Shown here in pieces: positions 26,609 through 34,271 of a stretch of DNA of 64,000 nucleotides (positions are counted from its first letter, which is position 1; each line of letters starts with the position of its first letter). Position numbers and translations under genes: made by a program. The notes below the pieces were generated by a model that was not told the origin of the DNA, did not search any database, and saw only the letters and a program-made list of their open reading frames with translations. The DNA comes from Streptomyces sp. 2114.4 (lineage in GTDB: Bacteria > Actinomycetota > Actinomycetes > Streptomycetales > Streptomycetaceae): the NCBI RefSeq assembly GCF_900187385.1, contig NZ_FYEY01000001.1:5580001-5644000 (forward strand). The letters run 5' to 3'.

Positions 26609-27568
26609 ATGGTGGACGTCCCACAGCTGGTGGAGCAGGCACGGCAGGGCCGGCCGAGGGCCGTGGCCCGGCTGATCTCCCTCGTGGAGGGGGCGTCACC
26701 GGAGCTGCGCGAGGTGATGGCGGCCCTGGCGCCGCTCACCGGCAACGCCTATGTGGTCGGGCTGACCGGTTCGCCCGGCGTCGGCAAGTCCACCACCACC
26801 TCCGCGCTGGTGACGGCCTACCGCAAGACGGGCAAACGGGTCGGCGTGCTCGCCGTCGACCCGTCCTCGCCGTTCTCCGGCGGCGCGCTCCTCGGCGACC
26901 GCGTACGGATGAGCGAGCACGCCTCGGATCCCGGCGTCTACATCCGTTCGATGGCCACCCGCGGCCATCTGGGCGGCCTGGCCTGGGCCGCGCCCCAGGC
27001 GATCCGGGTCCTGGACGCGGCGGGCTGCGACGTGGTCCTCGTCGAGACGGTCGGTGTCGGCCAGTCCGAGGTCGAGATCGCCTCCCAGGCCGACACCAGC
27101 GTGGTGCTGCTCGCGCCCGGCATGGGCGACGGCATCCAGGCGGCCAAGGCCGGAATCCTGGAGATCGGCGACGTCTACGTCGTCAACAAGGCCGACCGGG
27201 ACGGCGCGGACGCCACCGCGCGCGAGCTCAACCACATGCTGGGGCTGGGCGAATCCCGTGCGCCCGGCGACTGGCGGCCGCCGATCGTCAAGACGGTCGC
27301 GGCGCGAAGCGAGGGTGTCGACGAGGTCGTCGAGGCGCTGGAGAAGCACCGGGCCTGGATGGAGGAGCACGGCGTCCTGGCCGAGCGGCGGCGTTCCCGG
27401 GCGGCGCATGAGGTCGAGACGATCGCGGTCACGGCGCTGCGGGAGCGGATCGGTGATCTGCGGGGGGATCGGCGGCTGGATGCGTTGGCGGAGCGCATCG
27501 TTTCCGGGGAGACGGATCCGTATCGGGCGGCGGATGAGTTGGTGGACGGGTTGACGAACGGGGCCTGA
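26609..27568 (+). CDS. meaB: MeaB, G-protein chaperone of B12-dependent acyl-CoA mutases
   Basis: The 319-aa GTPase loads and protects adenosylcobalamin-dependent acyl-CoA mutases. The P-loop GLTGSPGVGKST is at 51-62, VDPSSPFSGGALLGDRVRM and VLVETVGVGQSEVEIA form the switch/Walker B regions, NKAD is the guanine-specificity motif, and a C-terminal dimerisation helix follows. GAAGGAG precedes the ATG. No methylmalonyl-CoA mutase gene adjoins; the only mutase subunit in the window is IcmA at 38672, so MeaB may serve it, a distant methylmalonyl-CoA mutase, or both. Confidence 0.95.
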   Translation: MVDVPQLVEQARQGRPRAVARLISLVEGASPELREVMAALAPLTGNAYVVGLTGSPGVGKSTTTSALVTAYRKTGKRVGVLAVDPSSPFSGGALLGDRVRMSEHASDPGVYIRSMATRGHLGGLAWAAPQAIRVLDAAGCDVVLVETVGVGQSEVEIASQADTSVVLLAPGMGDGIQAAKAGILEIGDVYVVNKADRDGADATARELNHMLGLGESRAPGDWRPPIVKTVAARSEGVDEVVEALEKHRAWMEEHGVLAERRRSRAAHEVETIAVTALRERIGDLRGDRRLDALAERIVSGETDPYRAADELVDGLTNGA

Positions 27569-27576
27569 CGGCCCCG
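27559..27576 (+). terminator. Terminator overlapping the meaB stop
   Basis: CGGGGCC (27559-27565) and GGCCCCG (27570-27576) pair with the TGA stop in the loop; GGCCCC/GGGGCC (27570-27583) offers an alternative stem followed by a T-rich CGTTGTTTGTCT. Confidence 0.55.
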
Positions 27577-27718
27577 CGGGGCCCGTTGTTTGTCTGCGGG
27601 TGGGTTGTGGCTGGGCGCGCAGTTCCCCGCGCCCCTTTGGGGCGCCGTCGGCGTACCGGCCGTTGTTCGGTGCGGGGGCGTTTGGGCTGGCGCCTTTGCG
27701 GGGTTCGTGATTGCCGCT

Positions 27719-27871
27719 GGGGCCGGAGGGGACGCACCGGAACCCTCCCCCAGCCTTCGGCCGGGAGGTGCCCCCACGGCGCGGGCGCATCTGCTACGTG
27801 GCACAGAATTGCCCGGCGTTCGCTCCGGTCCTGCGGGCGGGCTCCGGTACATCCCCTCCGACCTACGCCCG
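27719..27871 (+). repeat. Left arm of long imperfect inverted repeat
   Basis: This arm matches the reverse complement of 28061-28186. The best part, 27811-27841, is a perfect 31-bp match to 28090-28120. Outside it the match continues with substitutions through GGCCGGAGGGGACGC and ATCCCCTCCGACCT. Relative to the right arm it contains an extra block of roughly 30 bp, the palindromic element at 27743-27775. Confidence 0.85.
27743..27775. repeat. Dispersed palindromic repeat, copy 2
   Basis: This is the reverse-orientation relative of the element at 629-660: CCCCCAGCC-TTC-GGCCGGGAG forms the core stem, flanked by CCCT and GTGCCCCCA. It interrupts the left arm of the inverted repeat, because the right arm lacks it. 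Confidence 0.65.
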
Positions 27872-28060
27872 TTCCCGGCTGCGGCCCGGTGGCACCGTTC
27901 CTCACCGATCCACGTGTCGGCTTCGGCCAAGCTTCGCCCGGAGCGTGTGCGGCCCGATGACGACTGCCGGGCCGTCGGAACCGGTGCGCCCGGCTAGGTC
28001 CCTGCCAAGGGGAGAGCTCGGGGTCGTAACGGTGATTGGTACGGCGGGGCGGTCGCCGAC

Positions 28061-28186
28061 GCGCGGAGGTCGGAGGGGATGTCCGGTGCCCCGCCCGCAG
28101 GACCGGAGCGAACGCCGGGCCGGTCTATGCCACGTACCAGGGCCGCCCGCGCCGAGGACGGGGTACCGGGCGTCCCCTCCGGCCCA
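28061..28186 (-). repeat. Right arm of long imperfect inverted repeat
   Basis: Reverse-complement partner of 27719-27871, with the perfect 31-bp segment at 28090-28120. The arms are about 190 bp apart. Confidence 0.85.
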
Positions 28187-28284
28187 CCACCCACAATGCA
28201 TAGGCGAAACGGCCCCAGCCACACGCCTCCCGCACCAAGACCACAGCGCGAAGCGACCCCGTGCCCGGCGCAAGCCACAGGCAA

Positions 28285-28316
28285 GGCCTCCGCCCACAAC
28301 AGTGTGGGCGGAGGCC
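28285..28316 (-). terminator. Terminator of the PepSY gene
   Basis: A perfect 14-bp stem (28285-28298 with 28303-28316, GGCCTCCGCCCACA against its complement) and 4-nt loop lies just beyond the minus-strand stop at 28335. Confidence 0.85.
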
Positions 28317-28334
28317 GGAACGAAACGGGACGTG

Positions 28335-29072
28335 TCAGTCGTCCGCGCCGTCGTTGTCGTTGTCGTTGTCATCATCCGAGTCGTGCGCCGGAGCGGCGGT
28401 CGCGTTGCCGGACTGGGTGTCGATCAGCAGCTTGTGCTCCTTGCCGTCCTTGGTGACCGTTTCGGCCTCCCAGACCGCCTTCGTCCCGTGGTCGTCGTCC
28501 AGCTCGACGGAGGTCACCGTGCCGTGCGAGGCGGCGGCGCGGGCGGCGGCCGAGGCGTCGGTCCTGGCGTTCTCCGCGGCGGCCCGCTCCTGGGCGGCGT
28601 CGCCCTCGTCGTGGTCGACGTGCTGGTTCAGCACCCGCGCGTTGCCCGCGTCGAGGGTGATCTCGTGCCACTTGCCGTCCTTGCCCAGTACGTCCGCGTC
28701 CCAGACCAGGCCGGGGCGGTCCGCGTCCAGGTCGAGGCCGGTCACGGTGCCGGGGACGGCCTTCAGCGCGGCGGCCGCGGCGTCCGGTGCGCTCACCTTG
28801 GCGGCGTTGGCCTCGCGGATCTCCTCCTGGCCGTTCGCGTCGTCGTCCTGCATCGGGATGCTGGAGCGGCCGTCCTGCACCCGGGCCGTGCCCGAGGTCT
28901 GCGCAGGCGCATCGTGGGCGACCGTCTTCGCCGGGAGCTGCCCGCCGGAGGCGGCGTGGGCGGAGCCGGCGTGGGCGGAGCCGGCGTCGTTGCTGACCGC
29001 GACGGCGGTGACCGTGCCGCCGGCGACGAGGGCGGCGGCCGCGGCGGTGGCGATGATCAGATGGCGCTTCAT
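28335..29072 (-). CDS. Secreted/periplasmic PepSY-domain protein
   Basis: The 245-aa protein starts with a signal peptide or anchor (MKRHLIIATAAAAALVAGG), a repeated GSAHAGSAHA stretch, then two PepSY repeats (about 90-155 and 165-230). These resemble each other: VSAPDAAAAALKAVPGTVTGLDLD and a second ASAAARAAASHGTVTSVELD. The acidic tail is DDDNDNDNDGADD. ATG 29072 has AAGGGGAG upstream; an earlier ATG at 29105 lacks it. It diverges from the response regulator at 29183. PepSY proteins next to two-component systems often modulate the sensor or proteases in the envelope; the exact role is unknown. Confidence 0.88.
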   Translation of the reverse strand: MKRHLIIATAAAAALVAGGTVTAVAVSNDAGSAHAGSAHAASGGQLPAKTVAHDAPAQTSGTARVQDGRSSIPMQDDDANGQEEIREANAAKVSAPDAAAAALKAVPGTVTGLDLDADRPGLVWDADVLGKDGKWHEITLDAGNARVLNQHVDHDEGDAAQERAAAENARTDASAAARAAASHGTVTSVELDDDHGTKAVWEAETVTKDGKEHKLLIDTQSGNATAAPAHDSDDDNDNDNDGADD

Positions 29073-29112
29073 GTGTGTTCTCCCCTTGCGATCGGCTGTG
29101 TCCACACACTCG

Positions 29113-29159
29113 CTGAACGAAGCTGAAGGGGACCTGAAGGTGCCTGAAGGGGGCTTCAG
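29113..29159 (+). promoter_or_regulatory. CTGAA[GC] direct repeats, likely OmpR-type operator
   Basis: CTGAAC at 29113 and CTGAAG at 29123, 29134 and 29144 recur every 10-11 bp, one helical turn, followed by the inverted CTTCAG at 29154. Direct half-sites at this spacing are the usual target of OmpR/PhoB regulators, and the site lies between the PepSY gene and the regulator gene. Confidence 0.65.
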
Positions 29160-29182
29160 GAAAGGGATGGCATGGTGAGCGC

Positions 29183-29896
29183 ATGCACCCGCCTGTCACC
29201 CGCCACCGTCCGCCCGGAGGCGCGCGCCGCCCGTTCCGTCTGCTGATCGTGGAGGACGAGAAACGGCTGGCCCTGTCGCTGGCCAAGGGGCTGATGGCCG
29301 AGGGGTACGCGGTGGACGTGGTGCACGACGGACGGGAGGGGCTGCGCCGGGCGACGGAGGACGGCTATGACCTGATCGTGCTCGACATCATGCTGCCGGG
29401 GATGAACGGCTACCGCGTGTGCGGGGCGCTGCGGGCCGCGGGCCACGACGTGCCGGTGCTGATGCTGACGGCCAAGGACGGCGAGTACGACGAGGCCGAG
29501 GGGCTGGACACCGGGGCCGACGACTATCTGACCAAGCCGTTCTCGTATGTGGTGCTGGTGGCGCGGGTGAAGGCGCTGCTGCGCCGGCACGGCCGCAGCG
29601 CGCTGCCGGTGCTGCGGGTGGGGACGCTGACCATCGACCAGGGCGCGCAGCGGGTGGAGCGGGACGGCGCGGAAGTGGCGCTGACGGCGAAGGAGTTCGC
29701 GGTGCTGGAGCAACTGGCGCTGCGGGCGGGCGAGGTGGTCTCCAAGGCGGAGATCCTGGAGCACGTCTGGGACTTCGCCTACGAGGGCGACGTCAACATC
29801 ATCGAGGTCTATGTGAGCGCACTGCGGCGCAAGCTCGGTGCCGGGCACATCGTGACGGTGCGCGGTGCCGGATACCGGCTGGTGGCGGGTGAGTAG
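29183..29896 (+). CDS. rapA1: OmpR-family response regulator, RapA1-like
   Basis: The 237-aa regulator has a receiver domain (about 19-130) with phospho-acceptor D68 in LIVLDIMLPG and K in LTKPFSY, and a C-terminal winged helix (about 145-235) with VSKAEILEHVWDFAYEGDVNIIEVYVSALRRKLG. It overlaps the kinase gene. Gene order (PepSY protein, this pair, AbsC-like MarR, AIM24 genes) matches the S. coelicolor locus of RapA1/RapA2, which affects actinorhodin and a type I polyketide there. The name rests on recalled synteny, so it is moderate. Confidence 0.85.
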   Translation: MHPPVTRHRPPGGARRPFRLLIVEDEKRLALSLAKGLMAEGYAVDVVHDGREGLRRATEDGYDLIVLDIMLPGMNGYRVCGALRAAGHDVPVLMLTAKDGEYDEAEGLDTGADDYLTKPFSYVVLVARVKALLRRHGRSALPVLRVGTLTIDQGAQRVERDGAEVALTAKEFAVLEQLALRAGEVVSKAEILEHVWDFAYEGDVNIIEVYVSALRRKLGAGHIVTVRGAGYRLVAGE

Positions 29897-31304
29897 GGTG
29901 CTGGGCTCCGTACGGGCCAGGGCGGCGGCCGGCGCGACCGTGGTGGTGGCCCTGGCCCTGATCGCGGCGGGGACGGCCGTGCTGCTGGTGCTGCGCGGCA
30001 ATCTGCAGGAGCAGGCCGGGCTGCAGGCCGAGGTCGCGGCGCGGGAGGTGGCCGCGCAGATCGCGACGGGCACGCCGTACGCCGGGCTGGATCTGCCGGA
30101 TGGCGAGGACCATCCGGTGGTGGTGGCCGATGACGACGGACGGGTGCTGACGGCCGGTGAGGACGTGCGTGCCGTCGACGGGAAGCCGGTGCGCGGCGCG
30201 CAGCACGGTGCGCAGGGCGCCGGGCCGGGTACGTCCGGGGACGACGATGACGACGACCGGAGCGGGCTCAAGCCCGGTGAGGTCGATGACGATGTGGCCC
30301 ACCGGGACGGGACCGCGAATGTCGACGGGAAGGTGGCCGACTACCGGTTCGCGGTGGTCGAGGCCAAGGACACCCGCGGCGGGAAGGCGACGGTGCGGGC
30401 GGGGGCGGCGCTGGCGCCGGAGCAGGAGGCCGTGGGGTCGGTGCGCACGGCCATGCTGATCGGGCTGCCGCTGCTGTGCGTGGTGGTGGCGGGGGTGACC
30501 TGGCTGGTGACCCGGCGGGCGCTGCGGCCGGTGGAGGGGATCCGCGGGGAGATGGCCGCGATCACGGCGAGTACGGATCTGAGCCGCCGGGTGCCGGTGC
30601 CGCCGTCGCAGGACGAGGTGGGCCGGCTGGCGCGGACGACCAACGAGACGCTGGCGGCGCTGGAGTCGTCCGTGGAGCGGCAGCGGCGGTTCGTCGCGGA
30701 CGCCTCGCACGAGCTGCGCAGCCCGATCGCGAGTCTGCGGACCCAGCTCGAAGTGGGGGTGGCGCATCCGGAGTTGCTGGACGTGCCGGGTGCGGTGGAG
30801 GACACCGTGCGGCTGCAGCGGCTGGCGGCGGACCTGCTGTTGCTGGCGCGCCTGGATGCGGGGGAGCGGCCGGCGGACGCCCGGGTCGATCTGGCGGCGA
30901 TGGTGCGCGAGGAGAGCTCGCAGCGGGTCGCGGACCGGGTCCCGGTGCACGTCGGGGAGCTGGCGGGCGCGGAAGTGGCTGGGTCGCGCAGTCAGTTGGC
31001 GCGGGTGCTGGGGAACCTGCTCGACAATGCGCAGCGGCATGCCGTGGGGTCCGTGCGGGTGGCCGTGGTGCGCGAGGGGGAGTGGGTGGTGCTGCAGGTC
31101 GAGGACGACGGGCCCGGGGTGCCGGAGGGCGAGCGGGAGCGGATCTTCGAGCGGTTCGTACGGCTCGATGACGCGCGGGCGCGGGACGACGGCGGGGCCG
31201 GTCTGGGGCTGGCCATCGCGCGGGATGTGGCGGTGCGGCACGGCGGCTCGCTGGGCGTGCGCACGGGGTCGGTGTTCGCACTGCGGCTGCCGGTGGTCGG
31301 CTGA
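29889..31304 (+). CDS. rapA2: Sensor histidine kinase, RapA2-like
   Basis: The 471-aa sensor has a first membrane helix (about 12-36), an extracellular domain of about 145 residues with an acidic GDDDDDDRSG segment, a second helix with LIGLPLLCVVVAGVTWLVTRRAL, HAMP, a HisKA box FVADASHELRSPIASL and the ATPase boxes LLDNAQRHA and GAGLGLAIARD. GTG 29889 overlaps the regulator gene by 8 nt; GTG 29898 is an alternative. It should phosphorylate the regulator at 29183. The ligand is unknown; the divergent PepSY protein may share its compartment. Confidence 0.88.
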   Translation: MSRVLGSVRARAAAGATVVVALALIAAGTAVLLVLRGNLQEQAGLQAEVAAREVAAQIATGTPYAGLDLPDGEDHPVVVADDDGRVLTAGEDVRAVDGKPVRGAQHGAQGAGPGTSGDDDDDDRSGLKPGEVDDDVAHRDGTANVDGKVADYRFAVVEAKDTRGGKATVRAGAALAPEQEAVGSVRTAMLIGLPLLCVVVAGVTWLVTRRALRPVEGIRGEMAAITASTDLSRRVPVPPSQDEVGRLARTTNETLAALESSVERQRRFVADASHELRSPIASLRTQLEVGVAHPELLDVPGAVEDTVRLQRLAADLLLLARLDAGERPADARVDLAAMVREESSQRVADRVPVHVGELAGAEVAGSRSQLARVLGNLLDNAQRHAVGSVRVAVVREGEWVVLQVEDDGPGVPEGERERIFERFVRLDDARARDDGGAGLGLAIARDVAVRHGGSLGVRTGSVFALRLPVVG

Positions 31305-31309
31305 TCCGG

Positions 31310-31333
31310 CGGGGCCCTGGCCGCCCGGCCCCG
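31310..31333. terminator. Probable terminator between convergent rapA2 and absC
   Basis: CGGGGCC (31310-31316) pairs with GGCCCCG (31327-31333) over a 10-nt loop, directly after the kinase stop. Confidence 0.5.
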
Positions 31334-31361
31334 GCCCGGTCAGGGGGCCGAGGCCGGCCGG

Positions 31362-31838
31362 TCAGAGGCCGCCGCGCTCCTTGCGGAGGTGTTCGGCGAC
31401 GGGGCCGAGGGAGCTGCGGAGCGCCTGGAGGTCGTCGGCGGTGAACAGGTCGATGAAGTGCTTGCGGACCGAGGCGACATGGTGCGGGGCGACCCGGCGC
31501 ATGGTGTCCCAGCCTTCGTCGGTGAGGACGGCGTAGAGGCCACGGCGGTCCGACTCGCAGCTCTCGCGGCGCACCAGGCCGGCGTTCTCCATCCGGGTGA
31601 TCTGGTGGGAGAGACGGCTCTTGGACTGCAGCGTGCTGGCCGCCAGGTCGCTCATCCGGAGCCGTCGGTCCTCGGCCTCGGAGAGGTTGACCAGGATCTC
31701 GTAGTCGTTGTTGGTCAGGCCGAACGGCTGCAGATCACGCTCGAGTTGGTGCATCAGCAGCCTGCTGACGTCCAGGTGGGTGCGCCAGGCACACTGCTCC
31801 TGGTCGGTCAGCCAGGGGGTGTCACTGTCGGTCGTCAT
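31362..31838 (-). CDS. absC: MarR-family regulator, AbsC-like
   Basis: The 158-aa protein is a full MarR winged-helix regulator: helices around MHQLERDLQPFGLTNNDYEIL, recognition region LAASTLQSKSRLSHQITRMENAGL and wing ESCESDRRGLYAVLT. In S. coelicolor the MarR gene at this position, absC, is a zinc-responsive regulator required for antibiotic production under zinc limitation. Length and neighbours agree with AbsC, so I use the symbol with moderate confidence. TAGAAT 6 nt before the ATG and the lack of a ribosome site suggest a leaderless mRNA. The upstream region is unusually AT-rich and includes AATTAATT. Confidence 0.8.
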   Translation of the reverse strand: MTTDSDTPWLTDQEQCAWRTHLDVSRLLMHQLERDLQPFGLTNNDYEILVNLSEAEDRRLRMSDLAASTLQSKSRLSHQITRMENAGLVRRESCESDRRGLYAVLTDEGWDTMRRVAPHHVASVRKHFIDLFTADDLQALRSSLGPVAEHLRKERGGL

Positions 31839-31844
31839 GGAATG

Positions 31845-31850
31845 ATTCTA
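31845..31850 (-). promoter_or_regulatory. Candidate -10 of leaderless absC
   Basis: TAGAAT on the minus strand, 6 nt before the ATG at 31838, within an AT-rich stretch running to about 31880. Confidence 0.5.
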
Positions 31851-31954
31851 CCCGTAAAAGTTGAATAGTGAATTAATTGGGCGGCGGTGGCGACGTCGGC
31901 GGCCGGGGCTGGACGTTGGTCAGACGTTCGAGGTCACCGTCCGCAGAGTATCGC

Positions 31955-32728
31955 TCACAGCCCGAAGCGGCGTTGGAGGCTCCCGAGGTTGCCGGGGAGC
32001 TGGGGCAGTTGTGAGCCACTTTGCGGAACGTGTCCGCCCCCGCCCGGAACGCCCGCCTCGGTGGGGACCGCTCCGGTTGCCAGCTCCGGCATCAGCTGCT
32101 CGGTGGACTGGAGCAGGACCGTGCCGGCGCCGACGAACTCGAACTGGTGCTCCTCGCCGGAGGCTCCGCCGATGCCGGTGTGCGCTCGCAGCCCGCCCAG
32201 GAATCCCCGAAGGTACTGGTGGTCGTAGTGGTGGCACGGGGAGGGGCAGTCGGCCCAGCCGACGAGCGCCTGCGGGTCGACCCTGATCGGCGGTTCCATG
32301 AAGACCACCGGGCCGTTGGAAGCGGCCACGAACTTGCCGGTCCCGATGAGCGTGAGGAAGCCCGGGATGATCGATTGCTTCAGCGCGAGAGATGGCTGAA
32401 ATGCGAGCAGATTGCCGGAGCGAATCGTCAGGTTGCCGTCCTCCAGATCGAAGGAGTTCACGTCGAAGGCACGGTCCGCGAGCAGCATTTTTCCGCGGCC
32501 CTCGGCGACTACCCAGTCCGCGGCGTGCAGTGGCGAATGGAAACTTCCGGCGATCAGGCGGTCCAGGCGGCCGTGTCCGATGCCGTGGAAGTCGATCTGC
32601 CCGTAGTAGGCGATCATCTTCCCCTTCTGCAGGAACCACTGGCCGTTCAGGTCGACGCTGAAGGCGTACGCGTTGACGTTGTCGTCGGCGGGGAGCGACG
32701 AGGCGTCGTGGACGACGGGACCGGTCAC
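31955..32728 (-). CDS. AIM24 family protein, third in cluster
   Basis: The 257-aa protein belongs to the AIM24/DUF124 beta-sandwich family: repeated short strands such as NGQWFLQKGKMIAYYG, VDPQALVGWADC and GGASGEEHQFEFVGAGTVLLQSTE. The C-terminus adds a Gly/Gln/Pro-rich tail of about 40 residues ending LGSLQRRFGL. Its start overlaps the preceding stop by 4 nt, so the three AIM24 genes form one operon transcribed leftward. No signal peptide or membrane helix is seen. In fungi AIM24 is mitochondrial; in bacteria the function is unknown. Confidence 0.88.
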   Translation of the reverse strand: MTGPVVHDASSLPADDNVNAYAFSVDLNGQWFLQKGKMIAYYGQIDFHGIGHGRLDRLIAGSFHSPLHAADWVVAEGRGKMLLADRAFDVNSFDLEDGNLTIRSGNLLAFQPSLALKQSIIPGFLTLIGTGKFVAASNGPVVFMEPPIRVDPQALVGWADCPSPCHHYDHQYLRGFLGGLRAHTGIGGASGEEHQFEFVGAGTVLLQSTEQLMPELATGAVPTEAGVPGGGGHVPQSGSQLPQLPGNLGSLQRRFGL

Positions 32729-33375
32729 AGCTTTTCCTCCGACGCCTGAACGTAGACGGTGCCCTGGCCCGACAGCTCCAGCTGGAAGGCCTCACCCGAG
32801 CCGCGGCCGACCATGTCGCGCCAGCCGAGCGCCGTGGACAGTTTGTTGCGGACGTCGCCGCGGTGGGCGACATAGGCCTGCGGGTCGACATGGACCGGGC
32901 GCTGGGGGCTGATCGGCAGCTCGATGACGCCGCCGTGCGCCATCACCGCGGCCGAGCCGACGCCCTTGAGGGTCGTGGTGAACAGGCCCTGGCCGGTGAC
33001 CTGGCCGCGCACCATGCCCATCACGCCGCCCTGCGAGCCCATGAACATCGTGCCCTGCTGGAGCGAGCCGTCGAAGGCCAGCAGCCGGTCGGCCTCGACG
33101 TACAGCGTCTCGCCGGTCAGGTCGACGACATGGACGTGATGGCCGCCGTGGCCGAACATCACGGTCCCGGTGCCTTCGACGGTCATCAGGGGCGTGGCCT
33201 CGCCGGCGATCCGGCGGCCGATCATGGAGCCGACGCCGCCCTGGCCGCCCTGGATGTTGGGCGTGAACGCGACCTCGCCGCGGTAGGCGAGCATCGCGCC
33301 GCGCTGGCTGAACATCCGCTGGCCCGGCCCGATCCTGGCCTCCACCATGCGGGAGTTGAGCGCCGTGAACGGCAT
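32725..33375 (-). CDS. AIM24 family protein, second in cluster
   Basis: The 216-aa AIM24 protein has the family strands GQRMFSQRGAMLAYRGEVAF, QVTGQGLFTTTLKGVGSAAVM, VDPQAYVAHRGDV and GSGEAFQLELSGQGTVYVQASEEKL. It shares a 1-nt TGATG overlap with the upstream paralog and overlaps the downstream one, indicating coupled translation and perhaps a hetero-oligomer in fixed ratio. There are many glycines and no Cys or catalytic signature. Function is not known. Confidence 0.9.
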   Translation of the reverse strand: MPFTALNSRMVEARIGPGQRMFSQRGAMLAYRGEVAFTPNIQGGQGGVGSMIGRRIAGEATPLMTVEGTGTVMFGHGGHHVHVVDLTGETLYVEADRLLAFDGSLQQGTMFMGSQGGVMGMVRGQVTGQGLFTTTLKGVGSAAVMAHGGVIELPISPQRPVHVDPQAYVAHRGDVRNKLSTALGWRDMVGRGSGEAFQLELSGQGTVYVQASEEKL

Positions 33376-34013
33376 CAGACCTCACCCCCCACGGTGTTGC
33401 GCTCGCTGGGCTGTACGTAGACCAGGCCCTCGCCCTCGAATCGGATCTGGAAGGACTCGCCGGAGCCCTCCCCGAGGACGGTGCGGAAGTTCACCCCGGT
33501 CTGGAAGTGCTGCTTGAGGTCGCCGGTGTGCGCCACATAGGCGCCCGGGTCGACCTGGAGGGGGTACTGCTTGGTGACCCGCAGCACCACCGCGGGGCCG
33601 TCGGAGGTGATCGCCGCCTGGCCGCTGCCCTCGACGGTGGTGGTGAACAGGCCGTTGCCCTGGGAGGCGCCGCGCAGGCCGGTGAAGGTCGTGCCCGTCC
33701 GCAGCGCGGCGTCCGTGCACAGCAGATTGCTCGCCTCGACGTACAGCTTCTCGCCCTGCAGCTGCACCAGGTTGATCTCGCCGGCGCGGTCCGCGAAGTA
33801 GCAGGTGCCGTGGCCCTTCACCTCCATCACGGCCATCTGCTCACCCGTGAGCCGCCGGGTGACCATGCCCCGCAGGCCCTCGCCGCCACCGGACATCTTC
33901 TTGAACGACATCTGGCCGTCGTACGCGACCATCGCACCGTTTTTCGCCTTGACGGCATCGCCCGTCATATCGACGGCGAGCACCTTGCTCCCCTGGAGCC
34001 GAAACTGAGCCAC
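33375..34013 (-). CDS. AIM24 family protein, first in cluster
   Basis: The 212-aa protein is the promoter-proximal AIM24 paralog: MAQFRLQGSKVLAVDMTGDAV start, GNGLFTTTVEGSGQAAI, VDPGAYVAHTGDLKQHF and GSGESFQIRFEGEGLVYVQPSE. It is alignable by eye with the protein at 32725. No ribosome site stands out before the ATG. The operon faces away from the DUF3817 gene at 34272, and the 258-bp gap between them carries a Rex-like dyad. Confidence 0.9.
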   Translation of the reverse strand: MAQFRLQGSKVLAVDMTGDAVKAKNGAMVAYDGQMSFKKMSGGGEGLRGMVTRRLTGEQMAVMEVKGHGTCYFADRAGEINLVQLQGEKLYVEASNLLCTDAALRTGTTFTGLRGASQGNGLFTTTVEGSGQAAITSDGPAVVLRVTKQYPLQVDPGAYVAHTGDLKQHFQTGVNFRTVLGEGSGESFQIRFEGEGLVYVQPSERNTVGGEV

Positions 34014-34170
34014 GGGTCAGACGGTAGTCGGCCGCGGCCGCCCGGGGCAGGTCCTTCGGCCCTGATATCGCCCTGATACCGCCCGGAATTCCGCCGGGCG
34101 CCGGCCCGGCGGCGCCCCGCACCTCCCCCCGGCGCGGTGATCGCCGAGGCGGCTGTAACAATGGGGCGAA

Positions 34171-34192
34171 GCTTGTGAACTCTTGCACAAGC
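34171..34192. promoter_or_regulatory. Rex-like dyad upstream of DUF3817 and AIM24 genes
   Basis: GCTTGTG (34171-34177) and CACAAGC (34186-34192) are perfect complements. The inner 16-mer TGTGAACTCTTGCACA (34174-34189) matches the S. coelicolor Rex consensus TGTGAACGCGTTCACA at 13 of 16 positions. It lies about 80 bp before the DUF3817 start. Confidence 0.5.
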
Positions 34193-34271
34193 GCCCGCCC
34201 GTCACCCGACCTCCACCCCCAGAAGACGGCGCTACGCGCCGAACCCCATCTGCCACCCGAACGAGGTTCCC

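Larger units (their letters stand above)
27569..28334. other. Gene-free repeat-rich block
   Basis: No real gene is supported in this 766-bp stretch; the open frames lack start context and family matches. It holds a GCGCGCAGTTCCCCGCGCCCC-like element near 27618-27650, the dispersed palindrome at 27743-27775, two arms of an imperfect inverted repeat (27719-27871 and 28061-28186), and the PepSY-gene terminator at 28285-28316. Confidence 0.75.

Noticed and set aside
27586..29126. Open frames of 124-471 codons in the gap after meaB
   Set aside because: They follow the inverted repeat and other palindromes, lack ribosome sites and domains, and resemble known spurious Streptomyces hypotheticals.
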